Assembly (NCBI GenBank): GCA_022606135.1
Contig: JABYQN010000001.1
Coordinates: forward strand, 4,774,001-4,838,000
Source: Fomes fomentarius
Lineage: Eukaryota; Basidiomycota; Agaricomycetes; Polyporales; Polyporaceae
DNA: 64,000 nucleotides
Reading direction: 5' to 3'
The notes below the pieces were generated by a model. The model did no database searches. It was not told the DNA's origin and was given only the letters and a program-made list of their open reading frames with translations. Positions 33,251 through 45,370 of this stretch are shown here, in pieces; the first letter of the stretch is position 1; every line of letters starts with the position of its first letter. The position numbers were made by a program, and so were the translations under genes.

Positions 33251-36200
33251 ATGTCATCTTCCATAGCGCGCTTTTTGAGGTACGTCTTTGAACGAGGCTG
33301 TCACTTCCTTTTGTACCAATCGTTGACTGCCGGTTTCACCAGACGCAATACCGGTAACTCTTCGGTGTGTGCCATAGTGGTACTATGTTCCTGTACACCG
33401 ATGGTATTAACTATTGTAGACCACACAAGGGGATACCTCCAGCGGTACCTCTACATCCTACCCGGGCGAGTCTAGTACTTCCAATCAAGAGCAAGACCAA
33501 AGCGAAGACCGTGGACACGAGGGGCAAGGAAGAATGCCTACACCGGGCACTCAAAATGCCCAGGGCGACCTCTTTGGGAGCGATTACGCTCGCAGTTTCC
33601 GCGAAATGCTCAGCCTCGCGCGCAAGCTAAGCGACCTTGGGTGAGTGGTGTCGTTCAACCAATACTATGAGTATCGCCGTCTGAGCATGTTTGATTGTGA
33701 TCACAAGAGCGGACAAACTGCTCGATGTACCGAAAATCGCAGTGATTGGCAATCAGTCTGGTGCGTACTGTCCTCATTTGCAGTCGCCTTTTCTCATATT
33801 GGTATGTCCCATATAGCCGGCAAGAGCTCTCTTGTGGAGGCAGTGACCGGAGTACGTCTAGTTCTATGAGCCCGAATGACACCTATGCTGACCGGACTCC
33901 CTTCAGATAAGTGTTCCTCGAGACGCCGGGATGTGCACGAGGTGCGTTGTCCACGTACCATGAATTATAAAGGAATTGTGATAGATGGTATGCAGGTGCC
34001 CGATGGAATGTACTATCAAGTCGTCCGGGGTCAGCACGTGGTCATGTACCATCTCAACCCGGGAAGAGAATGGTGCGACTACGCCGTTTAGTCCCGTCTT
34101 GATCAACAAGAACGACGTCGAGTTATGGATTCGTCGTGCCCAAGCCGCGATGTTGTGCCCCAACCTCCCTTCCGTTACGTTCGAGAGGAAGGATCGGGAT
34201 GAGATCAAGGAGATCACAGATACCAAGAAGCACCCGGAAGTGCACACCGTCACCGCGAACAAGGTCGTCATAGACATAGATGACCCGGACGGCGCAAATC
34301 TGGCCTTTGTCGATCTTCCGGGTACGTCCCGTCTATGCGCTGACTACCACTATCGCAGCGTTAATGATTCGCGTAGGACTTGTGCAGAACGAGCAGCCCG
34401 ACGTCATCAAAACCATCAGGGACCTGGTGGAGGCAAGCATTTCTTCGCCGTCGACCATTATCCTTGTGACGATACCTGCAAGCGGTGCGATGTCCGACCG
34501 TTGTCAAGATCTTTTAATACTTACTCTCCTCTGTCGACAGATGCTATGGAGAATCAGCAAGCTATAATGCTGGCTAAAGGGGCAGACCCAACAGGAGAAC
34601 GCACAATTGGTCCGTACCAGGTGCTACTCTGCTGATTTTGCACGTCGCTGACCTCTCTATCACTTCCCCCTTGCGCTCCAGGGTGTGGTGACGAAGCCGG
34701 ACATGCTCGCCGCCGGGTCCAGTGGCCTTCGCCAGACCTGGAAAGAAATCATCGAAGGTGTTCACGAGAAGCACCAGCTTCGCTTGGGATGCTACTGCGT
34801 GCGCCTTCCCAACGACGACGAGCGCAAGCAGGGGCTGTCTCGTCAGCAGCAGCGCGAGATCTCAGACCGCTTCTTCAGCACTACCTCTCCTTGGAAGGAC
34901 CTGCAGGTTTCGGGTCGGACTGGGATCGACAACCTAGTACGCGATCTTAGCACGCTGCTGATGCGCGTTCTCCGCGAAGCGTAAGTGACCCTATACGTTT
35001 AAACTACCCTCGACCGTCTAGCTGATCTGATCAACAGCCTCCCGCAACTGAGGGAGAAAGCGAACGAGCTGCTGAAGCAGTGCCTGCTCGCCATCAGCAA
35101 ACATCCGAAGCCCGTGAACGCTATCGCCGAAGTCATGCAGCGCGCTTCGCGGTTCTGTCAGGAGATGCAAAATGTCGTGAGTGGGAGATGCGAAGATAGG
35201 TCGTTCGTACACGACAGCCGTGAGGCGTACCGGCTGCTCAGAATCGACATACGCCGTACTGCTCCCGACTTTCGACCCTTCGAGGACCCCGAGAGTCACA
35301 TCAGACCACCGGATCCGCAGTTCCAAAAAGACGAAGACATTGAGGCCGTGCGCCTTGAGAGCTTGTATGCCAAGTCCACGAGGCCATGGAACCAGACTGT
35401 TGAAGTGGAGTATGAGGAACACATACTGGGCCTTGCATTCGTCCGGGATACAATAGCAGAGTGAGCAGTCACGGTGTAGTTTCCCGTGCCATAAAGCAAC
35501 ACGCTCACCGACATCTTACAGTTGCATGGGCTGGGAGATCCACCCGCACATACCGTATGAAGCCAAAGTACGGCTTATCAAGCGGTCTTGCGATCGGTGG
35601 TTGACACCGTCTCGGACCTGCTTCGACCGAGTCGAACTCATCTTGCAAGAGGTGGTGGCACAAATCGTTTCTACTCACTTCAGAGGCTTCCCTGCCCTAC
35701 AGGGGCACATCGAGTACGTCTTGCATATTCTATTTGTGTTTGTATACTCACAGTGGGACTCGCTACCCAGGTCCCTCCTCCGTACGAAGCAGGAGGAGCA
35801 TGTCGCCAATGCGTTGGTCGCGCTAAACGCCGTAACAGAACGTGAATCGACGCCGTACTGGACAAAGGACGACTACGATATCGCCACGAAGATGAAAGAG
35901 TGGCTCCATCACTACAACTACGTTCGCATCAACCACCACCTATACGATGAGTTGGCTCAGTCCACCCCCGGCTCTCCGTCTATTCATGCATATGATAGTG
36001 CACACTGTGAGCCGTCTTGTTGCTCTTCATGATAACAACGTGAAATTTTGATATGCGAAGATGATACAACAACGCGCTCTGCCCTGAGAAGCTTGGCGAC
36101 GCTTGGATTCGGCGACATGTCTGCATCGGAGCTCAGAGAGCGCTTGCTTGGCTCTCACAGATTCTCCTCCAACCCGGAGATGCAGGTGATGGCGTTCGTG

Positions 36201-36524
36201 AGGAGTTTCTTCGGGGTGGCACACAAAGTGCGTATTCTCTGTCATATTCAAAGCCCAACGCTGCTGACCTGTGGGATGTGTTCTGTTCAGCGCGTGGTGG
36301 ACGGCGTGACGAGTGCCATCCGGCAGCACTTCGTCCATGACTTCGCAGACGGTCTTCATGGATACCTGCTCGAGAAGCTCGATGTAAGTGACCCGGCGTC
36401 GCTTGATCGCCTTCAAGCGCTTGTAGTCGAGGACCCAATGGTCGCGCGCAACCGCGTTTGGCTTCAGGACCGGCGGAGGAAGCTGGAGGAGATCAAGATG
36501 TTGTTGGACAATTACCGTGTGTAG
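33251..36524 (+). CDS. Dynamin-family large GTPase
   Basis: From the ATG at 33534 the exons are 33534-33640, 33708-33760, 33817-33851, 33907-33941, 33996-34321, 34377-34484, 34541-34620, 34682-34980, 35038-35460, 35522-35713, 35771-36006, 36061-36227, 36291-36524; 764 aa in frame. A first exon at 33251-33279 (MSSSIARFL, donor gtacgt) and an open upstream extension to about 33430 suggest a longer N-terminus that I could not fix. GTPase motifs: G1 GNQSAGKSS (split by an intron), G2 region SVPRDAGMCTR, G3 DLPG, G4 TKPD. The middle/stalk region follows, and a C-terminal GED-like helix bundle ends LEEIKMLLDNYRV. No PH or proline-rich domain, as in Vps1/Mx-type dynamins. These proteins assemble on membranes for fission or trafficking. 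Before TKPD the splice that keeps frame adds a short Pro-Tyr-Gln insertion after TIG. Confidence 0.88.
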
Positions 36525-37505
36525 TGTGGTGTTGCGAACAAACAGTTTCATTGTTCTTCATAGATCTTGTAGCATGTTGGAGCTCTTTGGTATGTGTGTG
36601 TATATTTCAGAAATTGTGGAGGAGGGTAGTGTGCGATCGAGGAAACGGAGGCATGCATTCTGTCCTCCCACTCGGGGCGTCTCAAGGCACCAATTCGGGA
36701 TTGTCATTGCCACTCATGACTCCGCATGAATAACTGAACTATGGCAGTTCTTCGTGTCGAATATGTAAAGCAAGTACCTAACATCTAGAAGGTGTTCAAT
36801 GCACTTCCGCATATGTTATGTCAGATCCTCCGCCTTTGGGCAAATCGTCGCTCGGGCATAGTCTGCCTGAATCAGTGGTTGAATGTGAACGATATCTACA
36901 AATCGGGCATAGGAGTGGAGTGCGCGATCTTGACGGTGAGACCGTTTGCGTAAAATCATGCCTGGGCCTTACTGAGTTGTCTCTGTTCCGAATGGCCTAC
37001 CTAGTTTCGTCTGCGAACACAGTCGATTAAGGTTGCGAGCCGTACCGGATGGTTGTATCATATCTCATAAGATCCAGTCATAGACTCGAACCCCGATACC
37101 TGCATACCATGACGCTTCTCGCTACATGTCCCAACAGTCACAAACTGTCCAGACAGAACGTTTTGTCGCAAAGCTCAATGGAGGCTCACAGCTGACCGAC
37201 TATATAAATGCAAAGGACGTGTCTACTGATCATGCCGAACTCGCTGATGGTCGAGATCAAAAATGGTATGAAACGAGTCTGGAAACGCAGTGATGCAGCA
37301 GTCGTTCATTTGACATGTGTATCCTACGTCTCTCGAAGCTATGCTATGCATACATTCAATGAGATAGGTTTTCTCTGTACCTTCAGGCTATCTGCACAGT
37401 GAGTGCGTTAACTATTTACCTCCACAAACATGAGCCGCTCCTTCAAATCGCCTCCACAAGATTCTTGGGGCACTGCGGGTCATAAGGGAACATCGAGGGA
37501 CTAAT
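36525..37505. other. Intergenic, about 1 kb
   Basis: 3' regions of the convergent dynamin gene (+) and the cysteine-rich gene (-). Nothing else is recognised. Confidence 0.4.
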
Positions 37506-37997
37506 TCAGTGCAGGATAACCATCGGCAACGAGCATGTCTAGAAGACACAGGTTGACACTTATCACGATTGATAGGCTCATGAAAGGTTTGACTTACGTG
37601 AGTAGTGGGGTCACATCTTGTCGTGACATTGAGGTTTCCCAGCATAGGTAGACCAGCTATGATGGCGGGACAATCCTCGATAATCGGACAATCCGCGTCT
37701 GTCATGCACTCCCTAGACACGCACGCCGTTGGATAGCATACCTGAGGAGCCCGTAAATGTTAGCTCAAACAGTCGAGGTGGTATGAAGATACGCACTCCA
37801 GGTAGGTGCTGTACGTTCTGTACTGCAAGGCAGGTGCAAGCTGTGCCGCATGTGTTGCCAGTGCTACTTGGGGTGCACACAATTATCGGGGAGCACCCTG
37901 GGGCTTGTCTAACCTCGAGGGTGGCCGCCGCTCCAATCAGGAGGGTGATGATAGCGGCGGCAAGCGGAACGAACTTCGAAGCAGTGGTGAAGAGCAT
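37506..37997 (-). CDS. Small secreted cysteine-rich protein
   Basis: Minus strand, three exons: 37997-37797, 37741-37598, 37538-37506; 125 aa. A hydrophobic signal peptide (KFVPLAAAIITLLIGAAA) starts the protein. The mature part has about a dozen cysteines, with spacing such as CSPIIVC, CGTACTC and CYPTACVSREC, then DADCPIIEDCPA. Splice sites are gtgcgt, gtaagt donors and ctcctcag, cttctag acceptors, all in phase 0. No named family recognised; size, signal and cysteine content fit secreted effector-like or small structural proteins. Another ATG 12 nt upstream, or an extra upstream exon (38122-38054), could lengthen the N-terminus. Confidence 0.7.
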
Positions 37998-39840
37998 GAT
38001 TCCCTGCATGAGGTGAGGTTACTGTTCGAGGTTGAACAGCATACGGTACTCACTCCAGTAACGAAGTAGCTGATGTTGTGCGGCAGGTGGTACAGGCTTG
38101 AGCGAGATAGATGTCTTTTCATACTGTGAGTGGGCGTTCACCGCCCTGAATTTTGGATAGGATGTTGAGAGTAGCCTCCGATCCCGGCGAGTCGCCAGGC
38201 TCTGGACTTAGCCCCAGGCGCAAGGCACTGGCTACTTTGTATTGCATACTGCGTTTGGAACAGGTACATGGCCGTCTCGCTCGCGACTAGAGCCGGAGAT
38301 TGAGGCTCATACATTCTACCTGGGCAGTGCCGGTCGTTAGATCAGCGCTTGTCTGCATTCCCATGTCATGACATCACCGACGGAGACTCTGGATTTCAAG
38401 TATCGTAGCGCTATAGAATCACGCGGTTCCAGCGCGAACTCAACCCGACAGATTAACGCACACTGCATCGACTGGCGCAGTCTATACGGTGGCACGGCGA
38501 GCGCTGTAAGCGACTTCACCTCTACATCGGTGACAGATGTACCGTACGGAAATGCGGCCTTGAGGCATTAGATCTTGACAGATCAATATACTGAGTCCAC
38601 CTAGAGCCGAGATCAGTAATGCAGTGGAAGACTATAGAGGAGAAAAACACGGACATGTCGGATCAGATGCCAGGTCAGTACCGTATCGACCAAATCCTGA
38701 GAGAAGGGAGACTAGTACGTACCAACAGAACGGTTGATATCATTGGTGCATTCTCATGACGTATGCTACCTATCAACGGTTTCTGCGGAGTATTGAGTGA
38801 AATAACGAGAATACGATATATTGTAAATGATGGTGGTAGGCCCGCCACTGGATCTCACAGTCGATGCTCAAGTGTGACTCGCATTCAGGTCTTTCGGCCG
38901 CGCACGATGCAAGGCTTGAAGGAGTACGGAGATGAACGACACGCACATGAGTACGCCGAATGAGTTCGTTGCCCAGTAGAGACGTAAGTAGATCTGGTGC
39001 TCATCGCAGACGCCATCGCGTGACGTAACGTGTGAGCAGCGTGGGCGCTCCTCAACACTGCACAGACCAGAATATGAAGCAGCCTTCCTGTGTCTACTAT
39101 ACATCGTCTGAGCGAAAAGTTACCGTTACCCCTATGCTCACTATGCTACCGATCAAGTAATCTGAACTTTATACTGGATCTCTTGCCAGCCTAGCTCTCC
39201 CCGGGTCGGGCTCGCACTGTGGCATAGCGTAAAATGTATGTCGCCAAAGGCCTATGCGGCACTTGATATGTGACATCATGTTCCCTTCCTAGGTGTGTGT
39301 ACTGACTCGCTCCCACCGTGCCAGAATCCGAGTCTTCCCAAGCCTTAGTCATACTGACATTCTTCCACCGGTGCGTCTTCTCTTATTCTTATCAGACTTG
39401 GCACCTGCTTGTCATGCTTCAAGTTAGACCCCAGGTAGTCTGAGGTGCGTGGAGAAACCTGCGAAGCCGCTCCCATGGTCGGCCTCATTGGACAGGACCG
39501 TTGACATCTTTGACGATGTGGCTGCATGAGTGATCCGATGCTGTGTTCTGCGGTCTCAAGGGACAGCACTTGAGCACAGCCGCAGTGTTGATGCTCCTGT
39601 AAGCACGGCCTACTAGTAGCTAGACACGCTGTGTATGCTATGCTATCCTATGGGTGAATGATAGGCAAGAAGGTTCTGTCCATTGTCGCCGAGTTCGATG
39701 GACATCTAATGTTGCTTCCCGGCTTATAATGTGATGCACGGTCGGTGTATGAAGCCTCCCATTTCCCCCATCTTCTCCTACAGACTTGGCCTACCACCTT
39801 TCCGGTCTGCCTCTCCACAGCTACAGAACCACCGACCACC
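37998..39840. other. Intergenic, about 1.8 kb
   Basis: No supported gene. A minus-strand piece at 38868-39104 has a hydrophobic run (ATNSFGVLMCVSFISVLL) that might be a remnant of a membrane protein, but it has no partner exons. Confidence 0.35.
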
Positions 39841-41571
39841 ATGACTGAGAATTACACACTATCTGCTCCATGGGCTGATCAGTGGGGATACAAGATGTCG
39901 CAGTTGTCGGTTTCTGTCATCGATAACCTTGCTTTCTTACGGCATGAATGGCGTCAGCAAATGATAACACAAGTCATCGAAGTAATTCTATCTGCGACAC
40001 TGCTTGGTGAGTTGAACAATCAGATGAGAGTCGCATAGTAGTCCCTGACACTGAGTTCACAGGGCTGCATAGCATCCTCGTGGTGTTGGCACTCTATATT
40101 CAGTGGTCTGTATTACGTTCCCTCTCGTTCTTTGGTTTTTTTTGCTCACGCTTACACTGATGCAGTCGCAAAGGCTTCCGAGCTATGGGTGCCATCATGA
40201 CTCTTGTAATTCTTGCGTTATATGTTTCCGCCACCATCTACTCGATCACTGTACTCCATGAGGCGTTCAATCAGCTAAGCAAGTTCATGGAATACATAGA
40301 TCTCACTAGCTCTACGGCTATGAAGATCTATACCAATACGGTGGACTTCTATTCCCAAAGCGATGATATTGGCGACCCCGCATTGTTAGGTGTAAACAGA
40401 CTGTCAAGCTCTGATGGCTGGTGGGCACGCCCCATGCAGCAATGTACAGGCACTGTGACCCTCACAGTCAATGTATGTACCGGTAAGCTGACCACATATT
40501 TGATAGAGGTGCTAATATAATATACAGGTAATCCTCGGTGATGCAATAGTCTGGTGGCGTGCATGGGTGGTCTGGAAGAGTAATCGGATGGTGCAGACAG
40601 TATGTATCCTATGGATTCTTGGAGCCGCAGGTACGCAACTGCTATGAGCGTATCTACTTTCCTGTGTATCTTATATTGATGGACTGAACTGCGGCAGTCA
40701 GCGGAATCGTGTCAACGACCCATGGGTGCAGGCTGAACTTAGAAGTTCACGGAGGAGTGGTTCAACTCCATGACCCAAGCAATGGTTTGAATACACCGCT
40801 CCCCCTAGGGGCTCTATACACTGGAGATAAATGGGGACTCGCGGCCTCAATCATCTCTTTATTAACCAATGTCACTGCCACCGGTCTAATCGCATACAAG
40901 GCATGGTGTGTCCATACCGCAAAATCCTACTCAATTAGACATTCACGCATACACTCCCTTTATGACTTTAGGACTCATAGGAGATTTATTGGCTCCCATT
41001 TGCAAATGGGATCCACGAGAACTCGCGCAGAGAAAGTCTTAGCCCTCCTGGTCGAATCTGGCATCGCATACTGTTTCCTCTGGGTATGTCTAGTTTCGTT
41101 ACTCAGTGGCGCTATACCTCAGTCCTTCCTACAGATGTTCATGGTCATCTATCAGTCGCTCACAACATATAATGTTAACACTCACAGTGACAAAGATTCC
41201 CAATTCACGTTGGGGTTTCACTATGTTGTGGACGGCTGTCTCATCTCACTCATAGTATGTCGCTCACGTTTGATGATGGAGACAAGCGACTAACACGCAC
41301 TTAATCTCAGGGCATCTACCCTACGCTCATCATCATCCTCGTTGCGCTCAACATGTCACACTGTGATACCAGCTTCACGTATGGAACACTCATAAAGCCT
41401 GAGACACACCATGCTCTCGCTCTTATGACGACGGAAGAGAAGTCCCAGTGTGTCCACTCGGGCCCTTCCATCATCAAGGTTACAAACCCATTCGTTGAGC
41501 AATACAGCACATTGCATGGAAGCAGCTCTACAGTAGGGAGAATATACAAAGAGAGAGAGGAGAATTGTTGA
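39841..41571 (+). CDS. Seven-transmembrane protein, array member 1 (diverged)
   Basis: Eight exons: 39841-40006, 40063-40102, 40166-40472, 40528-40630, 40698-40905, 40972-41083, 41135-41254, 41311-41571; 438 aa. About seven hydrophobic segments. Family marks are VILGDAIVWWRAWVVW, SLLTNVTATGLIAYKAW, EKVLALLVESGIAY, YVVDGCLISLI and IYPTLIIILVAL. Exon 6 (112 nt) and all intron phases match the other three members, but exons 3 and 5 are longer because of insertions in loops: a Ser/Asp-rich one before VILGD, and HGCRLNLEVHGG with PSNGLNTPL before the fourth helix. Not recognised as a named receptor or transporter family; I infer a plasma or internal membrane protein. The start has a good context (accaccatga). 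Confidence 0.8.
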
Positions 41572-41989
41572 ATGTTTACAAAGAGTGAGCGGCTTGAGAT
41601 GTCATGCCACTAGCTTTAAGCTCTGATTCAGCGGCTCTCCCTACATAGATGTGTATCATACTCCGAGCTGTTCTTCTTTCGTGTAGCTATGTATCAACTA
41701 TAGTTAGTAAAATTGTGGCGGAGAGCGGCTTTATGTGTTACGTGACCGAAGAAGTTACCCAGTCTGTGCAGTGAACGAGTGAGAAACAACAGGGACGAGT
41801 CTCTGTGTGGGACATACCCTATCCTATGCCATCTTCCATTACAGCCCTACTAACTTGTCGAATGTCAGGCTCCACTCTTTACCATGATCAAATCCAATCG
41901 GCGTTCGGTTGCTGAAAGGTATCGAGTTCGTCGATTGGAAACTTCACGCTAATCGATCATTCGCTCGATAGATACGACTCTAGGCAATA
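41572..41989. other. Intergenic, 418 nt
   Basis: 3' region of array member 1. No further feature seen. Confidence 0.4.
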
Positions 41990-42809
41990 GTGTACATAGA
42001 TGGAAGTCCCGCGAGGCGGAAGTTATAGTCGGGCTTCTCGGAGTCACATCAACTGTGTGTTTGTTTGGTCTTGTTAGGATCACAAGCGGCTTGCCATCTT
42101 TGGACAATACCATACTGACCATCGCCATGTCATTGCAACTCAACTCGAAGAGACATGCGCTCCTCCACATCATCTGGCATGTATCGAACATTACGTCTCC
42201 AACACAGATCTAGACTATCAACCCGGTTATGCGGAAGTTGAAGAACATCTTCTATGCCTTCCTCGGGCTGTGCCAACCGCGCTCGATCACTTCCCACAGC
42301 TGCAGATGGCATTTGAGAAAGGTAAGTGCTCGACTTCATGCACCTTACGACGGTGCTGTGATATCTGTCTTGGGGCGATGCAGGGTCACCAGATCTATAT
42401 GCAACTTTCAATGCGACTCATTCTAGCTATCAGTGTCAGCGCCCGCTGTGACGGTTGCCCTTACTGTTCGAACCTAGGCACTGCCATCTGCTCAGCCAAC
42501 CCCCTGCTCTCCGTACTCAAAGCTGTGCAGGAAAGGCTGAGACAGATATCGAGGCTTATCTACAGTGCTGCTGGACAGTTACCAGCTGTCAGAAGGTCCG
42601 TTCACGTCACAACAATCCTTATTGCTCCCATCCGGAATAGCGCACAGCTTGCGGGGCTGCGCAAACCATGTTTTGCATTGGGTTTCAAGCTCCGTTGCAG
42701 CGGCAACAAATACTCGGGATCCCAACATATGTCTCCGTCTGACATTGACTTGTCGCAATTGCAGCAACGGGTTCGGATAGCGCACATGGTCGATCAGGTC
42801 GATTATTAG
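41990..42809 (+). CDS. Possible hypothetical gene upstream of 7TM member 2
   Basis: A coding-like stretch. After an acceptor (cttgttag) at 42077, the frame from 42078 reads DHKRLAIFGQYHTDHRH, PPHHLACIEHYVSNTDLDY and ALDHFPQLQMAFEKG, reaching a gtaagt donor near 42322. A possible downstream exon from about 42385 reads GHQIYMQLSMRLILAISV and stays open to the stop at 42809. The upstream exon (41990-42055) is uncertain. I recognise no family. A short related stretch occurs at 58965-59020, upstream of 7TM member 4, so this may be part of the duplicated flank rather than a functional gene. Confidence 0.3.
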
Positions 42810-43122
42810 TACTTTTGTTTCCAGATACAACTCAGCGTCGGCGTGGTCCATTGTGCTGTCACAGCGACTGGCTCAGTGGCTGGAAGGAACAGCTCGCTAT
42901 ATCAAACAATTGCCGGCCTTCAGCTGCCGAGTACATACTGCAACTGGTGTATGCGCGAAGCACGGGCTATGTATATTGGTGTGCGTGGGGATCGGCGATC
43001 CCCTGTAGCGCCTTTGCGCTATGCCACAATCGCGCGCGAAAGCTTCAAGCCCGACTGACATAAAACTCCCATACTGTCTCTGGAGAAGTACCACCCTCCT
43101 TATTCCCCCGTTCCAGCCGAGC
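42810..43122. other. Intergenic, 313 nt
   Basis: Putative promoter of 7TM member 2. No clear TATA box. Confidence 0.35.
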
Positions 43123-44789
43123 ATGGCGTCCTCAGGCTGTGGCGGAATACTCGCCCTGTACGCTCTCAACCTAGACCTCCAACATGAGACCCAACGGCTC
43201 ATCAGCACCATCGTATCAACCTCCTTGTTTGGTACTTCATTGCAGCACATCAGAGCGTCACTGTCTCACGCTTCTCTCTGTTCTCTCAGGCATCTCGACT
43301 AGTCTCGCTCTGGCCTCTACTTACATTATAATGTAAGTCTGCTTCTACCCTCGCTCTCAGAGTCACACTCTATCACTCACATGGATACCTACCATATGAT
43401 AGAGGCAAAGGCGTCCACATTCGCGCATATCAGCTCTTGCTCGCTGCAACTATAGTCCTCTACGCATCAACGACGATTGCCTGGGTAGCAAACGTTCACG
43501 GCAGTCTCACGTATACGCGTCAGGCAACGCTTGCTGGACAGGCCGTGGCAGCGTGCGACGCTCAGACGCTCCTCAACCCAATGCAGCCATCGAGGGTGTA
43601 CGACAGGATGATGTGCATCCAAACGGCCACACTCACCATTAATGTATGTTGGCCGACCTATATTTGGACTCGGTGACTCGATCATTGACTGGGAGTAGAT
43701 CGTCATAGGAGACTCGATTGTATGGTGGCGCGCCCTGATGCTCTGGGCGGGCCGCTCGCGCTACGTCGTCTTTACACTAGGCTTGGTGCTCATTCTCTCG
43801 ACGTTTGGTACGTGTGCCATCCGGGTCAGCTGTGGGCGTTCTACATCACATACGAATATCTGACACTATGACTCTCTTTCAAGCCATGAGCACGGCCGAC
43901 ACCACTCAGGCATGCCACCTCGACCTGGTAAGGCGCGAAGCCGGCTATGGACAGCTATTCTCTGGGACTAAGATCGGTGCCGCTGCGTCGATTCTCTCGC
44001 TCGTCACCAACGTAACTGCGACTCTGTTGACGGCGTACAAGGCTTGGTTCGTCTCTCTTCCTTCAGCCGGCCGACTGCCCAACAGTGCTGACTAGTTGGC
44101 GAAGGACTCACGCCAGGCTGCTCAAAACGTACTTCACGGAAGGCACGGCCATGACAAATGTGGAACGTATTCTGATTCTCCTCACCGAGTCAGGACTCAC
44201 CTATAGCACAATCTGGGTAAGCCAGCGAGTCTCACTCACCCTCAACCTACTACACGCTGAGACACCCTTGATTCACGTAGCTTCTGGTCACAATATACCA
44301 AATCGGTATCAACATGGGAGATGCCTACGATACGGCCACCTTTGGGGACAGTTACTGGGGTGTGGTGGGATATTTCGTCAATGGTGGCCTCGTTGGAACA
44401 ATCGTGGGTGGCTTCCCTACGTTTCCCTCCTGTCCTAATATCTTGAGTCCGAACTAATTCCGTGATTTTCGAAGGCCATCTATCCCATGACAATCATCGT
44501 ACTCGTCGCGCTAAAGAAGTCCCAAATGAGCGCCAACTTCACCCACTCCGCACCATCTAGCAACACCCTCCCCATCCTGTCGACGCAGGTTCCTATGAGT
44601 CCGATCTCACCCACGAGCGGGCGCAGCAGGAGGTTAACGTTCACAGTGAACAATTCGGTTGAGACACGACGACGTGACTCTGCGGTTTCGACTCCTCACA
44701 CTACTAGCTCGCATCCCGCGACGATCAGAGGCTGGAAGCATGAAGAGGCAGTGGGATTGGACGATGGACATGCAAAGGGACGCCTATGA
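43123..44789 (+). CDS. Seven-transmembrane protein, array member 2
   Basis: Eight exons: 43123-43231, 43290-43332, 43403-43643, 43699-43807, 43884-44046, 44105-44216, 44281-44403, 44475-44789; 404 aa. Helices are visible in RLISTIVSTSLFGISTSLAL, LLLAATIVLYASTTIAWVA, YVVFTLGLVLILSTF, AASILSLVTNVTATLL, ERILILLTESGLTYSTIW, GVVGYFVNGGLV and YPMTIIVLVAL. Conserved motifs are IGDSIVWWRALMLW, GYGQLFSGTKIG and NVTATLLTAYKAW. The C-terminal tail of about 85 residues is Ser/Thr-rich and probably cytosolic. Exons 2 to 7 (43, 241, 109, 163, 112, 123 nt) are identical in length to those of members 3 and 4. It points toward the minus-strand P450 at 45371-47524 (convergent). Confidence 0.85.
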
Positions 44790-45370
44790 GGAGTTCGATC
44801 GTCAACGTAGCTTTCAATGCTTGTGACAGAGCAGCATTTGTTGGGCTACCGGTGAGAGCTCGAAGTTCGGGATCACTTTTTCTTGGAGATGAACAATTGC
44901 ATGTACTAGATAGAAAGAAGAGCGACTCGTACTATACATACAGTGTACATCTTCAGCAGACATTTCAAGGCTATAGTGATCTCGCCCGTCCCCCTGGTTT
45001 CTTCTGCGCGCACTCAGTGCCGACCTTCGGAAATTCCGGGCGTGTAGACTAGCCGTTCGGAAGTAGTCCTTGAACTCCCTCCCGCTCATCCAATTGTATG
45101 ACACATCCCTTTCACAGGCGGACTCGTCGGAAGCGCTGCAGGAGCGCACAGAGCCTGAGACCGTCCGAGTTTCGAGCATCGCGACACGTCCCCTTACCCT
45201 GATATTTCATCGGCCCGTACGTGGGAGTCGTGCATCCTCTAGGCGCAAATGATAAGATGGGGCGAGAGCATGCAAGTACCCCTTGTATGCTACTAGTCTC
45301 GATTACTAACCTACTGACATAGCTGAGAGGAATTTGGCGGCTCTCACGAACCAGCCACAGCCAGGTCCAT
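44790..45370. other. Intergenic, 581 nt
   Basis: Region between the convergent 3' ends of 7TM member 2 and the first P450. Nothing recognised. Confidence 0.4.

Noticed and set aside
36379..36415. Possible 37-nt intron (gtaagt...caag) near the end of the dynamin-like gene
   Set aside because: Shorter than any other intron here, and reading through keeps frame and gives helical sequence consistent with the GED.
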